A DNA stretch of 13,418 nt from Bacteroidota bacterium (GCA_018224415.1 JAGTUZ010000299.1:1-13418); one strand, 5' to 3'. Positions 1 to 6,997 are shown, counted from the first letter of the stretch. Notes: generated from the sequence alone by a model not told the origin. Numbers and translations: made by a program.

Positions 1-1396
1 AGTCCATCGCGGCCTTGACGGAATCGGCACGTTCATAGGCGCGCTGCTCTTCGTCGGTGCTGGGAATTTTTGCGTTCGCCTCCCAGTACGCAGAGTCGCG
101 TTCGTCCGCTTCCTTCAGCACTTTGATGCGCGTGCGGTCGAAGAAATTCTCATTGATCTGCTGGTTGATGCGCCAGTCCTGCAGGACCGAGAAGCCCTCG
201 ATCCCGATGCCGATGTTGACGACGGGGACGTTCACATCGGCGTCGAAAACGACGTCTACCGGCTGCCAGAATTCCCCATCGAAAAGCCGGAAATGCTGCT
301 TGAAGGCGAGGGAGGTGAACATCGTCGGCAGCGCGGCGTCGTTGAGATGGACGTCCACCATCGACAGCGCGTAGGTGCTGTCGGCGATGTAGATCATTCC
401 TTCAAACAACGGATCGTTTTCGTCGAGCGCGGAGATTTCGATCTGGTAGATTTTTGTGTCTTCGAGTCTCGTGGTGCCGATCAGACGGTAATAATAACTT
501 CGGAGGCCACGCTCCGAAATAGGTCCGGGCACCGGGCTGCGGTCGTCGAAGCGGAAGTCGTCATCGGAGAAGTCGACGATGAAAAACTGGCTGATGATGA
601 TGTTTCCCTGGGAGGGGATCATGGCGCTCTGCTTGCGCGCAGTGATGATTTCCTTGTAGCGGTCGGGCGCGGCCCACCAGGCCTCGGTCTGCGTTTCGAG
701 AATGATGGGCAGAACCCGCGCGCTGTCGGCCTGCGCGGTGGTATCACCCGAGGTGGACGCGTCTTCCGTACCGCCGCCAATGCCGACGCCGACACGCGAC
801 CGTTCACCACGGGTTTCCATCATACCCTTCAGCGCTCCGCTCATCCGGAGGAGCACTTTCGAATGGGAGGTCAGGCTGTAATTCCGGAGACGTTCCCGTC
901 GCACTTCCTTCATCTCAATGGCCCTGCGGATAATGCGGAGGGCGGGATTGTCGCCGGGGGTCACCTCGACCTGCGGCATCTCGAAAGCGCTGGACCTCAG
1001 CACGAAGCGCATTTCCCCCTGCGCGGGGACGGAGACGGTTTTCGTCTGGCTGCCGTAACCGATATAGCTTGCCGTGACGCGGTGTTCGCCTGCCTCAAGC
1101 GCAAGCGTGAAACGTCCGTCGCGATCGCTGGTTGTGCCCTTGTGGCTCTCCTGTACCCAGACGTTGGCGAACTGCAGGGGCTCGCCGGTTTCGCCGTCGA
1201 TGACGGTACCCACGACCTGGCGCTGCGCGAGGAGGGCGGGTGCGCAAAGCAGGAGGACAGGTGCGCAAAGCAGGAGCACGGGTACGCAAAGCAGGAGGAC
1301 GGACAGGAGTCCGTTCAAGGATATGTTTCCCGACGGAACGCGGACTTGAGAAACGCACCGGTGGAGCAGGCGAGACATTCGGTGGAGGGTCGGCAT
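1..1396 (-). CDS. DUF5686 / carboxypeptidase-like regulatory domain outer-membrane protein (3' end beyond window)
   Basis: Reading the minus strand gives an uninterrupted frame of 465 codons that runs off the left edge. Numbering from the ATG at 1396, residues 27-57 form a long hydrophobic signal peptide with likely cleavage after LLA (57). Residues 61-142 look like a CarboxypepD_reg-like beta-sandwich (VVGTVIDGETGEPLQFANV, then TSDRDGRFTL, then SYIGYG). From about 150 on the sequence resembles DUF5686 proteins: IIRRAIEMK, a WWAAPDRYKE stretch, ISERGLRSYYYRLIGT, and MIYIADSTYALSMVDVHL. In known family members a beta-barrel follows, here outside the window. The role is unknown; outer-membrane location is inferred. 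No clear Shine-Dalgarno supports the ATG at 1396 or the in-frame ATG at 1378. A TTG at 1318, preceded by GGGA, would give a more standard signal peptide and is a real alternative. An in-frame stop at 1450-1448 bounds the gene. Confidence 0.85.
   Translation of the reverse strand, partial: MPTLHRMSRLLHRCVSQVRVPSGNISLNGLLSVLLLCVPVLLLCAPVLLLCAPALLAQRQVVGTVIDGETGEPLQFANVWVQESHKGTTSDRDGRFTLALEAGEHRVTASYIGYGSQTKTVSVPAQGEMRFVLRSSAFEMPQVEVTPGDNPALRIIRRAIEMKEVRRERLRNYSLTSHSKVLLRMSGALKGMMETRGERSRVGVGIGGGTEDASTSGDTTAQADSARVLPIILETQTEAWWAAPDRYKEIITARKQSAMIPSQGNIIISQFFIVDFSDDDFRFDDRSPVPGPISERGLRSYYYRLIGTTRLEDTKIYQIEISALDENDPLFEGMIYIADSTYALSMVDVHLNDAALPTMFTSLAFKQHFRLFDGEFWQPVDVVFDADVNVPVVNIGIGIEGFSVLQDWRINQQINENFFDRTRIKVLKEADERDSAYWEANAKIPSTDEEQRAYERADSVKAAMD
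1238..1300 (-). repeat. Three 21-bp tandem repeats inside the signal-peptide coding region
   Basis: Three adjacent, nearly identical 21-bp units (1300-1280, 1279-1259, 1258-1238) encode VLLLCVP, VLLLCAP and VLLLCAP. They stretch the hydrophobic core of the DUF5686 signal peptide to about 28 residues, roughly twice the usual length. Because 21 is a multiple of three, copy-number change would keep the frame. Confidence 0.9.
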
Positions 1397-1483
1397 GGCA
1401 CGTGGACTGATGTGAGAATCGTGACGGAGGACAATATACGCAATGCCTCACAAATGGTTACTCCGGACGGAATGAGGGGAAAG

Positions 1484-1545
1484 GGAATTCACCGTCGCCT
1501 GACCTTTTGCCATTGAATTCCTCACAATAATTGGGGACTATTGTG
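1484..1545. promoter_or_regulatory. Two adjacent inverted repeats between divergent genes
   Basis: In the 270-nt gap between the minus-strand DUF5686 gene and the plus-strand TPR gene there are two dyads. GGAATTCA (1484-1491) pairs with TGAATTCC (1514-1521) across 22 nt. CACAATA (1523-1529) pairs with TATTGTG (1539-1545) across 9 nt. The second has the shape of an operator. I found no convincing -35/-10 pair for either gene, so the regulatory role is inferred from position only. Confidence 0.35.
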
Positions 1546-1666
1546 TTGATACCCTCAACCTTCGCAGGACGGACAATATTCGGAATCCTATCTCTTCATC
1601 CTCTGTTCCAACACCGCCACCTTTCCCTTCGATGAAATCCATGTACAATCTGAACGGGAGCAACAG

Positions 1667-2515
1667 ATGAACGGCATGATCGGCGCCATGACCGCGCCAT
1701 TTCTCTTTTTTATGTTCACCTCGGGCACGCCGACGGCGCGTCCGTTCACGGTCGAAACCCCGACCACCGCCGGGATTGTCCACGGTGCGACGGGTGTTGT
1801 GCACGGAACGCGCAGCATTGACGAGCTGGCGCTTTCCCTTGAACAGGCCGACCGGCTCTACGAGCGCAATCGCTTCGACGAGGCGCGGCGCCTGCTGGAG
1901 CAGCTTCTCCGGAAGCATTCGACGGATGCCGGCGTGCTCTGGCGGCTGGCCAACCACGCGATCAACGACGGTGACGCGGAAACGAACGAGACAAAACAGG
2001 AGAAATTATATCGGAAAGCCGTCGCCTTTGCCGAGCGCGCGGTGAAAGCCGAGGCGGACAATGCCTGGGCCCATGCCTATCTGGCGGCGGCCTCGGGCAG
2101 CTATGCGATGTATGCCGGCGGCGAGGAGAAAGTGAAGCTGGCCAACCGCATTCGCGACGAACTCGACATCGCGCTCAAGCTCGATCCGGAGAACCAGGTG
2201 GCGCACACCATCTACGGTACCTGGCACCGGGAGGTGGCCGACGTAAGCTGGATCGAGCGCAAGCTCGCGAACATCTTTCTCGGGGGGCTGCCGGACGGCA
2301 GTTTCGAGCAATCGGTCTGGCACCTGAAAAAGGCGATTGCCATCGCACCGACCGTGCTGCGGCACCGTTTCGAACTGGGAAAGACCTATATGGCGATGGA
2401 CCGCGAGCGAGACGCCGCCGAGTCCTTCCGCGCAGCGCAGAAATGTCCCGACGGCTGGAAAATCGATCCCCGCCGCCGTGAATTCATGCGCGAGTGGCTC
2501 CGCGACAACGGGTAG
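1667..2515 (+). CDS. TPR-repeat protein resembling the RMDN (regulator of microtubule dynamics) family
   Basis: 282 residues. The start is set by GGGAG six bases before the ATG. The N-terminus (residues 3-24) is hydrophobic (MIGAMTAPFLFFMF) and could be a signal peptide, although it has no basic n-region; a periplasmic site is therefore only likely. Helical TPR-like hairpins follow: 53-96 (LEQADRLYERNRFDEARRLL), about 115-150 (AVAFAERAVKAEADNAWAH), 155-190 (DELDIALKLDPENQVAH) and 220-270 (HLKKAIAIAPTVLRHRFELG, then AAESFRAAQKCP). The insert WIERKLANIFLGGLPDGSFE between TPRs resembles, from memory, the corresponding segment of animal RMDN proteins and their bacterial relatives. The molecular function is unknown; TPRs normally bind other proteins. 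The gene is convergent with the methyltransferase gene. Confidence 0.85.
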   Translation: MNGMIGAMTAPFLFFMFTSGTPTARPFTVETPTTAGIVHGATGVVHGTRSIDELALSLEQADRLYERNRFDEARRLLEQLLRKHSTDAGVLWRLANHAINDGDAETNETKQEKLYRKAVAFAERAVKAEADNAWAHAYLAAASGSYAMYAGGEEKVKLANRIRDELDIALKLDPENQVAHTIYGTWHREVADVSWIERKLANIFLGGLPDGSFEQSVWHLKKAIAIAPTVLRHRFELGKTYMAMDRERDAAESFRAAQKCPDGWKIDPRRREFMREWLRDNG

Positions 2516-2684
2516 AAAAAACCACCAAGGCACCGAGACACGAAGAAAGGCACGAAGCATTTTTTACCTGACAGGTACCTCGCATGTCGACATGCATCGA
2601 CAGTCAGGCTGAATACTTCGGTGCCTGTCAGGCAAAAATTCTTTCGTGCTCTTCTTCGTGTCGTGGTGCCTTGGTGGTTTTTTC
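2515..2684. repeat. 65-bp imperfect inverted repeat filling the gap between two convergent stop codons
   Basis: The left arm (2515-2579) and the reverse complement of the right arm (2620-2684) match at 56 of 65 positions, including AAAAAACCACCAAGGCACC without mismatch. The 40-nt loop holds a perfect 14-bp palindrome, GCATGTCGACATGC (2582-2595). The arms start at the TAG of the TPR gene and end one base before the TAA of the methyltransferase gene, so the element is the whole intergenic region. The transcript would fold into a long hairpin flanked by A6/T6 on both strands, suited to bidirectional termination. From memory, CCACCAAGGCACC-type words recur as dispersed repeats in many bacterial genomes. 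Confidence 0.9.
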
Positions 2685-3374
2685 TTACCGGGTGATGGTA
2701 TAGATGGAGATGTCGATGCTGCGGGAGTGGAGTTCGGTGAAAAGCGATCGGCGGTCGTAACGGAAGCCGCGGCCGGTGAGGGCCTCGAAGAAGGGCACGG
2801 CGATGAGGCGGTTGGGCTCGGCGAGATAGATCACTCCGCCGGGTTCGATCGCGTGGTCGAGGAAGCCCGCCAGCGGTACGACGAAGCGCTTTTCGTAGAT
2901 CACATCCGCCGCCAGTATCACCGGCCACTTCTCGCGCGGCTCGTCGCGGAAATCCATCAGACGGATGTCCGCCCGTCCGTCGGGGATGTTGCGCAATAGG
3001 TTCAGCTCCGCCGCCAGAAGTGCCAACGGCTCAAAGTCTCCCAGCGTGAGGCGTGCACCCATGGACGCGGCAACGATCCCCGGCAGCGCCAGTCCGCAGC
3101 CGATCTCCAGCACGCGTTCCTGTTCGAAACGCGCGGGCACCTCGGCGGCCAGTGCGCCGGCCAGCGCCAGGGCGCTGTGCCACAGCTCTGCCCAGTACGG
3201 CAGCCGCTCGTCGACACGGAACTCCTCTTCGCTGATGCCATCGATCAAGTGCTCGATATCCTTCGCCGTCGTTAGCACGTACGTGCGCCCTCCAACAGTC
3301 ACCTCGATATCCCGCAGGGGAAAGTGGGTGAGGAGGTCGTTTTTAAGTTGGTCTATTCGCTCCATACCAAGCAC
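2685..3374 (-). CDS. Class I SAM-dependent methyltransferase (methyltransferase family 16, METTL20/21-like)
   Basis: 229 residues from a GTG at 3374; an ATG at 3365 (residue 4) is an equally plausible start, and neither has a clear Shine-Dalgarno. LPYWAELWHSALALAGALA (58-76) followed by VLEIGCGLALPGI (88-100, the glycine-rich SAM-binding motif I) is the signature of family 16. The acidic end of strand beta-2 is in LGDFEP (about 111-116), and ILAADVIYE is the post-motif that in this family lines the substrate pocket. Family members mostly methylate protein lysines, for example METTL20 on electron-transfer flavoprotein. The substrate here cannot be read from the sequence. It lies 81 nt downstream of the acyl-CoA synthetase gene on the same strand and is probably co-transcribed with it. 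Confidence 0.85.
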   Translation of the reverse strand: MLGMERIDQLKNDLLTHFPLRDIEVTVGGRTYVLTTAKDIEHLIDGISEEEFRVDERLPYWAELWHSALALAGALAAEVPARFEQERVLEIGCGLALPGIVAASMGARLTLGDFEPLALLAAELNLLRNIPDGRADIRLMDFRDEPREKWPVILAADVIYEKRFVVPLAGFLDHAIEPGGVIYLAEPNRLIAVPFFEALTGRGFRYDRRSLFTELHSRSIDISIYTITR

Positions 3375-3382
3375 AGGGGGGA

Positions 3383-3455
3383 GCTTCGCGAAGCGCCCTT
3401 ACAAAACAATTTTCGCGTCTCTTGTTCGCGTATTTCGCGTTTTCGCGGTTTCTTC
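3383..3455. repeat. TTCGCG word repeats plus hairpin between CoA-ligase and methyltransferase genes
   Basis: Starting directly beside the CoA-ligase stop codon, TTCGCG occurs at 3412, 3425, 3434 and 3442 (on the minus strand CGCGAA followed by A-rich spacers), and once more inside a perfect 12-bp palindrome GCTTCGCGAAGC (3383-3394). With the flanking GGG/CCC this forms a hairpin ending about 6-9 nt before the methyltransferase start. It could weaken translation or transcription of the downstream gene. No reading frame is supported here. Confidence 0.7.
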
Positions 3456-5552
3456 CTACCGTTCGAGGCGGATGCGCGCGTCGACGGCGGTGACGCCCTC
3501 GGGGCTGCCGAGCAGCGGATTGAGATCCATTTCCACGATTTCCGGGGCGGCCTGCACGAGAGCCGAGAGGCGCACAACCACGTCGGCCAGGGCCTCCTCG
3601 CTGACGCCCGCCTGTCCGCGCACGCCCTGCAGGATGCGATAGCCCTTGAGTCCGCGGATCATGCCGAGCGCCTCGTCGCGCGAGAGCGGAGCGAGGCCGG
3701 CGCGGACGTCCTTGAGAACCTCGATAAAAATACCTCCGAGTCCGCAAAGTACGAGGTGGCCGAAGGCGCCTTCCTTTTTCACGCCGGCGAAAAGCTCCAA
3801 CCCCCGCAGCATGGGTTGCAGCAGCACGGCCGTGGTGTCGGGAATGCCCATCATGCGGGTGAATTCGGCACGCACGGTTTCTTCGTCCTTGATGCCCAGC
3901 ACCACGCCACCGACATCGGACTTGTGCACGGGACCCACGACTTTCATCACCACGGGGAAGCCGAGACGTTTCGCCTCCCACACCGCGTCGTCGACGGTCG
4001 ACACCACGGCCTCGCCCGCACGGGGAATGCCCGCCGCGTCAAGCAGACGCTGGATGGCGTCGGGCGCGATGTATCCGTCCGCCTGCGCGTCTATCACCGT
4101 GCGAATGGCTGCGTTGTCGACGGCCGGTTGATCAGTGTCGACGGCCGGTTGATCAGTGTCGGTGGCCGGCAGAACGTTGTCCGTTGCCGGAGGAGGCGTA
4201 TGGAAGATGCGTGCGAGGGCGTTGCCCAGGTTGACTTCGTCGGGGAAGTTGATGCGTCCTTTATCCAGGAAGGCTTCGACTTCCTCCCGCGCCGTGAGGG
4301 TGGAGGGGAGGACAGGATAGATGGGTTTTTTCGCAGTCTGCATTTTCTCGTGCAGCAAATCATAGACGTCGAAGATTTTGGCCAGTCCCGGGGTGCCGAA
4401 TATGACAACCATGGCGTCGATGTCATCGAACTGCGTGTCCACCGCGTCGATGATGGCACCGAGCTGTTCGGCCGTGCCGGTGGCGAGAAAGTCGATGGGA
4501 TTGGCGACGGAAGAGCCGGGATGGAGTTTTGTCAGGAGATTGTCTGCTGCGGGTCCCGAAAGATGCGGCACGGCGAGTCCGCCGTTCGACAGCGCGTCGG
4601 TGAGCATGACGGCCGGACCGCCGGCATGGGTGATGATCGCGATGTTCTTCCCCCGCAGCGGTGGGTGCATGAACACCGAAGCGACGGTGATCAGGTCTTC
4701 GCGTCCGTAACAGCGCACGATGCCGGCCTTGCGGAAGAGCGCGTCGACGGCCACGTCGGAGCTGGCGAGCGCGCCGGTGTGCGAGGAGGCGGCGCGGCTG
4801 CCGGCTTCCGACGAACCGGCCTTCACCGCGGCGATGCGGCAACCCTTGCGGATGAGCGATCGTGCATGCCGGAGCAGCTTGTCCGGTTTTGCGATGGTCT
4901 CGATGTACAGCAGCTTCACCCGCGAGCTGCTGGCCGGATCGAAGCTTTCGTCGAGATGCGCGAGCACTTCCTCCACGCCCAGTTGCGCGCTGTTGCCGAC
5001 AGCGAAAATGCTGGCGAAGGTGAGTCCTTTCGGGATGCCCGCCTCGAGGATGAAGCAGGCCGTGGCGCCGGAGCCGGAAATGAAATCCACACCCTTTGGA
5101 TCCAGCGTGGGAATTGGTTCGGTGAAGATGCTGTGGTGATGCGGTGTGCAGATCCCTGTGCAGTTCGGTCCGATGAGCGAGCCGCCGACGCTGTCGATCA
5201 CCTCTACCACCTGGCGCTCGAGCTCCTTCCCGGCGGCACTTTCCTCACTGAAACCCGCACTGAGGATAATGAAACCGCGCGTTCCCTTCTCCCGCGCCAG
5301 CGTCTCGATGACCGGCAGCGTGTATTTCGCCGCGATGGCGATGACGGCAAGGTCCGCCTGCGGGAGGGCCGCTGCGTCGGGATACGCACGGATGCCCTGG
5401 ACTTCATCTTCCTTGGGATTGATGACGGAAAGTGCGCCGGCGAAACCGCCGTCGATGATGTTCTTGAGCACCTTGCCGCCCGGCTTGCGGACGTCATTCG
5501 AGCCGCCCACGACGACGATACTGTTCGGATGCAGGAGCTGGGGGGTGAGCAT
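3456..5552 (-). CDS. ADP-forming acetate/acyl-CoA synthetase, fused alpha-beta subunits
   Basis: 698 residues. It interconverts acyl-CoA + ADP + Pi with free acid + CoA + ATP in the cytoplasm, a substrate-level phosphorylation step in fermentative metabolism. Residues 1-130 are a CoA-binding Rossmann domain (SIVVVGGSND, FIILSAGFSE, IGPNCTGI). Residues 150-450 are the succinyl-CoA-synthetase-like ligase domains. H258 in SSHTGALASSD is the expected phosphohistidine and E218 in YIET its stabilising glutamate. After a repetitive linker (452-479), residues 485-698 are the ATP-grasp beta part, with H543 in HKSDVGGV (the second phosphate-carrying histidine of this family) and the metal-site motif EMDLNPL near the C-terminus. 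There is no GNAT domain, which argues against a Pat-type protein acetyltransferase. The ATG at 5552 is chosen because AAGGAG lies 7 nt upstream. Acid specificity is not readable. Confidence 0.93.
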   Translation of the reverse strand: MLTPQLLHPNSIVVVGGSNDVRKPGGKVLKNIIDGGFAGALSVINPKEDEVQGIRAYPDAAALPQADLAVIAIAAKYTLPVIETLAREKGTRGFIILSAGFSEESAAGKELERQVVEVIDSVGGSLIGPNCTGICTPHHHSIFTEPIPTLDPKGVDFISGSGATACFILEAGIPKGLTFASIFAVGNSAQLGVEEVLAHLDESFDPASSSRVKLLYIETIAKPDKLLRHARSLIRKGCRIAAVKAGSSEAGSRAASSHTGALASSDVAVDALFRKAGIVRCYGREDLITVASVFMHPPLRGKNIAIITHAGGPAVMLTDALSNGGLAVPHLSGPAADNLLTKLHPGSSVANPIDFLATGTAEQLGAIIDAVDTQFDDIDAMVVIFGTPGLAKIFDVYDLLHEKMQTAKKPIYPVLPSTLTAREEVEAFLDKGRINFPDEVNLGNALARIFHTPPPATDNVLPATDTDQPAVDTDQPAVDNAAIRTVIDAQADGYIAPDAIQRLLDAAGIPRAGEAVVSTVDDAVWEAKRLGFPVVMKVVGPVHKSDVGGVVLGIKDEETVRAEFTRMMGIPDTTAVLLQPMLRGLELFAGVKKEGAFGHLVLCGLGGIFIEVLKDVRAGLAPLSRDEALGMIRGLKGYRILQGVRGQAGVSEEALADVVVRLSALVQAAPEIVEMDLNPLLGSPEGVTAVDARIRLER
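4116..4199 (-). repeat. Four 21-bp repeats encoding a PA(T/V)D heptapeptide linker
   Basis: Two identical 21-bp units (4116-4136, 4137-4157) are followed by two decayed copies (4158-4178, 4179-4199). They encode TPPPATD, NVLPATD, TDQPAVD, TDQPAVD, a flexible Pro/Ala/Asp linker exactly between the ligase (alpha) and ATP-grasp (beta) parts of the fused synthetase. Confidence 0.92.
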
Positions 5553-5559
5553 GCAGATT

Positions 5560-5565
5560 CTCCTT
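5560..5565 (-). promoter_or_regulatory. Ribosome binding site of the CoA-ligase gene
   Basis: AAGGAG with a 7-nt spacer before the ATG at 5552. It fixes the start there; a longer frame from 5579 would put the site inside the coding region. Confidence 0.8.
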
Positions 5566-5644
5566 GGTCTTCGTAACACGTCGCAAGTGTAAATGCGACA
5601 ACAGAATCCTTAATTTCGGGAAAACCGGCGTGAAATGAAAGTCG

Positions 5645-5694
5645 GGAAGGACGGAAGGGCGGAAGGACGGAAGGGCGGAAGGACGGAAGGACGG
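5645..5694. repeat. Octamer tandem repeat, GGAAGGAC / GGAAGGGC
   Basis: Six head-to-tail 8-bp units in the order A-B-A-B-A-A (A = GGAAGGAC, B = GGAAGGGC), plus two bases of a seventh. If the minus-strand promoter at 5802-5830 is used, this array is transcribed within the untranslated leader of the CoA-ligase gene, as a pyrimidine-rich CCGTCCTT/CCGCCCTT run. Confidence 0.92.
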
Positions 5695-5801
5695 TACCGC
5701 CGAGGGTATCGAAGTACCCCTCCAGAATAATCCCGCCGCGCAGCCTCCTGGAGGCGTGCCGCGGTGTGATTTTGTGGTATTCCCTCCACCCTAAACCTCA
5801 T

Positions 5802-5830
5802 ATAATAAAGGATTCCGGACAGATACTCAA
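5802..5830 (-). promoter_or_regulatory. Predicted sigma-70-type promoter for the CoA-ligase gene
   Basis: On the minus strand, TTGAGT (5830-5825), an exact 17-nt spacer and TATTAT (5807-5802). Transcription would start near 5795 and give an untranslated leader of about 240 nt containing the octamer array. Confidence 0.6.
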
Positions 5831-5836
5831 TATCTG
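5820..5836. promoter_or_regulatory. Candidate operator dyad between the two -35 elements
   Basis: CAGATA-N5-TATCTG, a perfect 6-bp dyad. It covers the -35 box of the minus-strand promoter and ends two bases before the -35 of the plus-strand promoter, so a bound dimer could affect both. No regulator gene is nearby; the function is inferred. Confidence 0.35.
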
Positions 5837-5838
5837 AA

Positions 5839-5869
5839 TTGACTACGCTTCGCGATTTTCGTATTTTTG
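5839..5869 (+). promoter_or_regulatory. Predicted queA promoter
   Basis: TTGACT (5839-5844), 17 nt, TATTTT (5862-5867) fits the sigma-70 pattern. The same bases also fit the Bacteroidota-type -7 element TAnnTTTG (TATTTTTG, 5862-5869) with TTG about 20 nt upstream. Expected start is near 5876, giving an 87-nt leader for queA and perhaps the ispD and rsmI-family genes. Confidence 0.65.
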
Positions 5870-5962
5870 TGAATACGGCGGAAAAGATTGATTTCCCTCA
5901 TGACGGGAGCGGCTCTCTTTCTTGCCACTGAAGACCATCTACCCATTTATCTGTCCGGACAT

Positions 5963-6997
5963 ATGAAACTCTCTGATTTCGACTATGCCTTTCCGAAAAA
6001 CCTGATCGCGAAGTATCCCGTCGAGGAGCGCGACCAGAGCAGACTGATGGTGATCCACCGTCACACCGGCGATATAGAGCATCGGATGTTTTCCGACATC
6101 CACGAGTATTTCAAGAAAGGTGACGCGCTGGTCCTCAACGACACGAAGGTGTTCCCCGCCCGGCTGATCGGACGCAAGGAAAAGACCAACGCCAAGATCG
6201 AGGTCTTTCTGCTGCGCGAGCTGAGCAAGGACGAGCGGTTGTGGGACGTGATCGTTGATCCCGCCCGCAAGGTGCGTATCGGCAACAAGATCTATTTTTC
6301 CGACAAGCTGATGTGCGAGGTGATCGACAACACAACCTCGCGCGGACGCACGGTGCGCTTCAACTATCAGGGTGACTTCTACAAGCTCATCGACCAGGTG
6401 GGACAGACACCGCTGCCGCCGTACATCAAGCGCGAGGCGGAGGAGTCGGACAAGGAAAATTATCAGACCGTCTATGCGCGCCAGGTCGGGGCCGTGGCCG
6501 CTCCGACGGCCGGACTCCATTTCTCCAAAAAACTCATCGGCCGTCTCAAGAAAAAGGGCGTCGGCGTGACCTCCGTGCTGCTGCACATCGGGCATGGCAC
6601 CTTCCGTCCGGTCGAGGTCGAGGACCTGACCAAACACAAGATGGATTCGGAGTACTACGAGATTCCGCCGGAATCCTGTTCGGTGGTGAACAAGGCCAAA
6701 GACGGCAAGAAAAATATTATCGTCTGCGGCACCAGCACCGTGCGTGCGCTTGAATCGAGCGTCACCACCATGCGCCAGCTTACGCCGGCACGTGGCTGGA
6801 CGGACAAATTCATCTATCCGCCGTACGATTTCAAGATCACCGACAAACTGATCACGAATTTCCACATGCCGAAATCCACCCTGCTCATGATGGTGGCGGC
6901 GTTCACGGATTACGACCTGATGATGAAGGCGTACAAAAAGGCCATCAAGGACAAGTACCGCCTCTTCAGCTACGGCGACGCAATGATGATCATCTGA
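5963..6997 (+). CDS. queA: S-adenosylmethionine:tRNA ribosyltransferase-isomerase QueA
   Basis: 344 residues, the usual family length. QueA transfers and isomerises the ribosyl group of SAM onto preQ1 at the tRNA wobble position 34, giving epoxyqueuosine. The N-terminus MKLSDFDYAFPKNLIAKYP is canonical. Further family signatures are LNDTKVFPARLIG, WDVIVDPARKVRIGNKI, YQTVYARQVGAVAAPTAGLH, VLLHIGHGTFRPVEVEDL, VCGTSTVRALES and the C-terminal TDKFIYPPYDFKITD and LITNFHMPKSTLLMMVAAF. A frame extends upstream to a TTG at 5888, but the extra 25 residues have no counterpart in the family, so the ATG at 5963 is chosen despite a weak ribosome binding site. It is the first gene of a plus-strand run with ispD and the rsmI-family gene. 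Confidence 0.97.
   Translation: MKLSDFDYAFPKNLIAKYPVEERDQSRLMVIHRHTGDIEHRMFSDIHEYFKKGDALVLNDTKVFPARLIGRKEKTNAKIEVFLLRELSKDERLWDVIVDPARKVRIGNKIYFSDKLMCEVIDNTTSRGRTVRFNYQGDFYKLIDQVGQTPLPPYIKREAEESDKENYQTVYARQVGAVAAPTAGLHFSKKLIGRLKKKGVGVTSVLLHIGHGTFRPVEVEDLTKHKMDSEYYEIPPESCSVVNKAKDGKKNIIVCGTSTVRALESSVTTMRQLTPARGWTDKFIYPPYDFKITDKLITNFHMPKSTLLMMVAAFTDYDLMMKAYKKAIKDKYRLFSYGDAMMII

Larger units (their letters stand above)
5553..5962. other. 410-nt divergent intergenic region
   Basis: No reading frame here resembles a protein. From left to right it holds the CoA-ligase ribosome binding site, an octamer tandem repeat (5645-5694), an undistinguished GC-rich stretch (5695-5800), two back-to-back promoters with a small dyad between them (5802-5869) and the queA leader (about 5876-5962). 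I looked for a preQ1 riboswitch in the queA leader and saw none. Confidence 0.75.

Noticed and set aside
1238..1300. Lipoprotein signal (LLLC motifs)
   Set aside because: The residues before each Cys are all leucine and the hydrophobic run continues past them, so no proper lipobox is present.
293..1516. 407-codon plus-strand frame with a KQE-rich repeated stretch
   Set aside because: It is antisense to the DUF5686 gene, whose frame shows a signal peptide and family motifs. The repeated residues are the reverse reading of the 21-bp signal-peptide repeat.
3324..5576. 750-codon open frame on the plus strand
   Set aside because: It lies opposite the CoA-ligase gene, which has clear domains and catalytic residues. 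The frame has no recognisable motif; it stays open because of high GC at third codon positions.
5645..5694. CRISPR array
   Set aside because: The repeats are 8 bp and contiguous, without spacers, and no cas gene is nearby.
5888..5962. 25-residue N-terminal extension of QueA from a TTG
   Set aside because: QueA proteins begin with MKLSDFDYxLP-like sequence, which starts exactly at the ATG at 5963.
5870..5962. preQ1 riboswitch before queA
   Set aside because: The leader shows no C-rich loop or A-rich tail arrangement that would fit a preQ1 pseudoknot.
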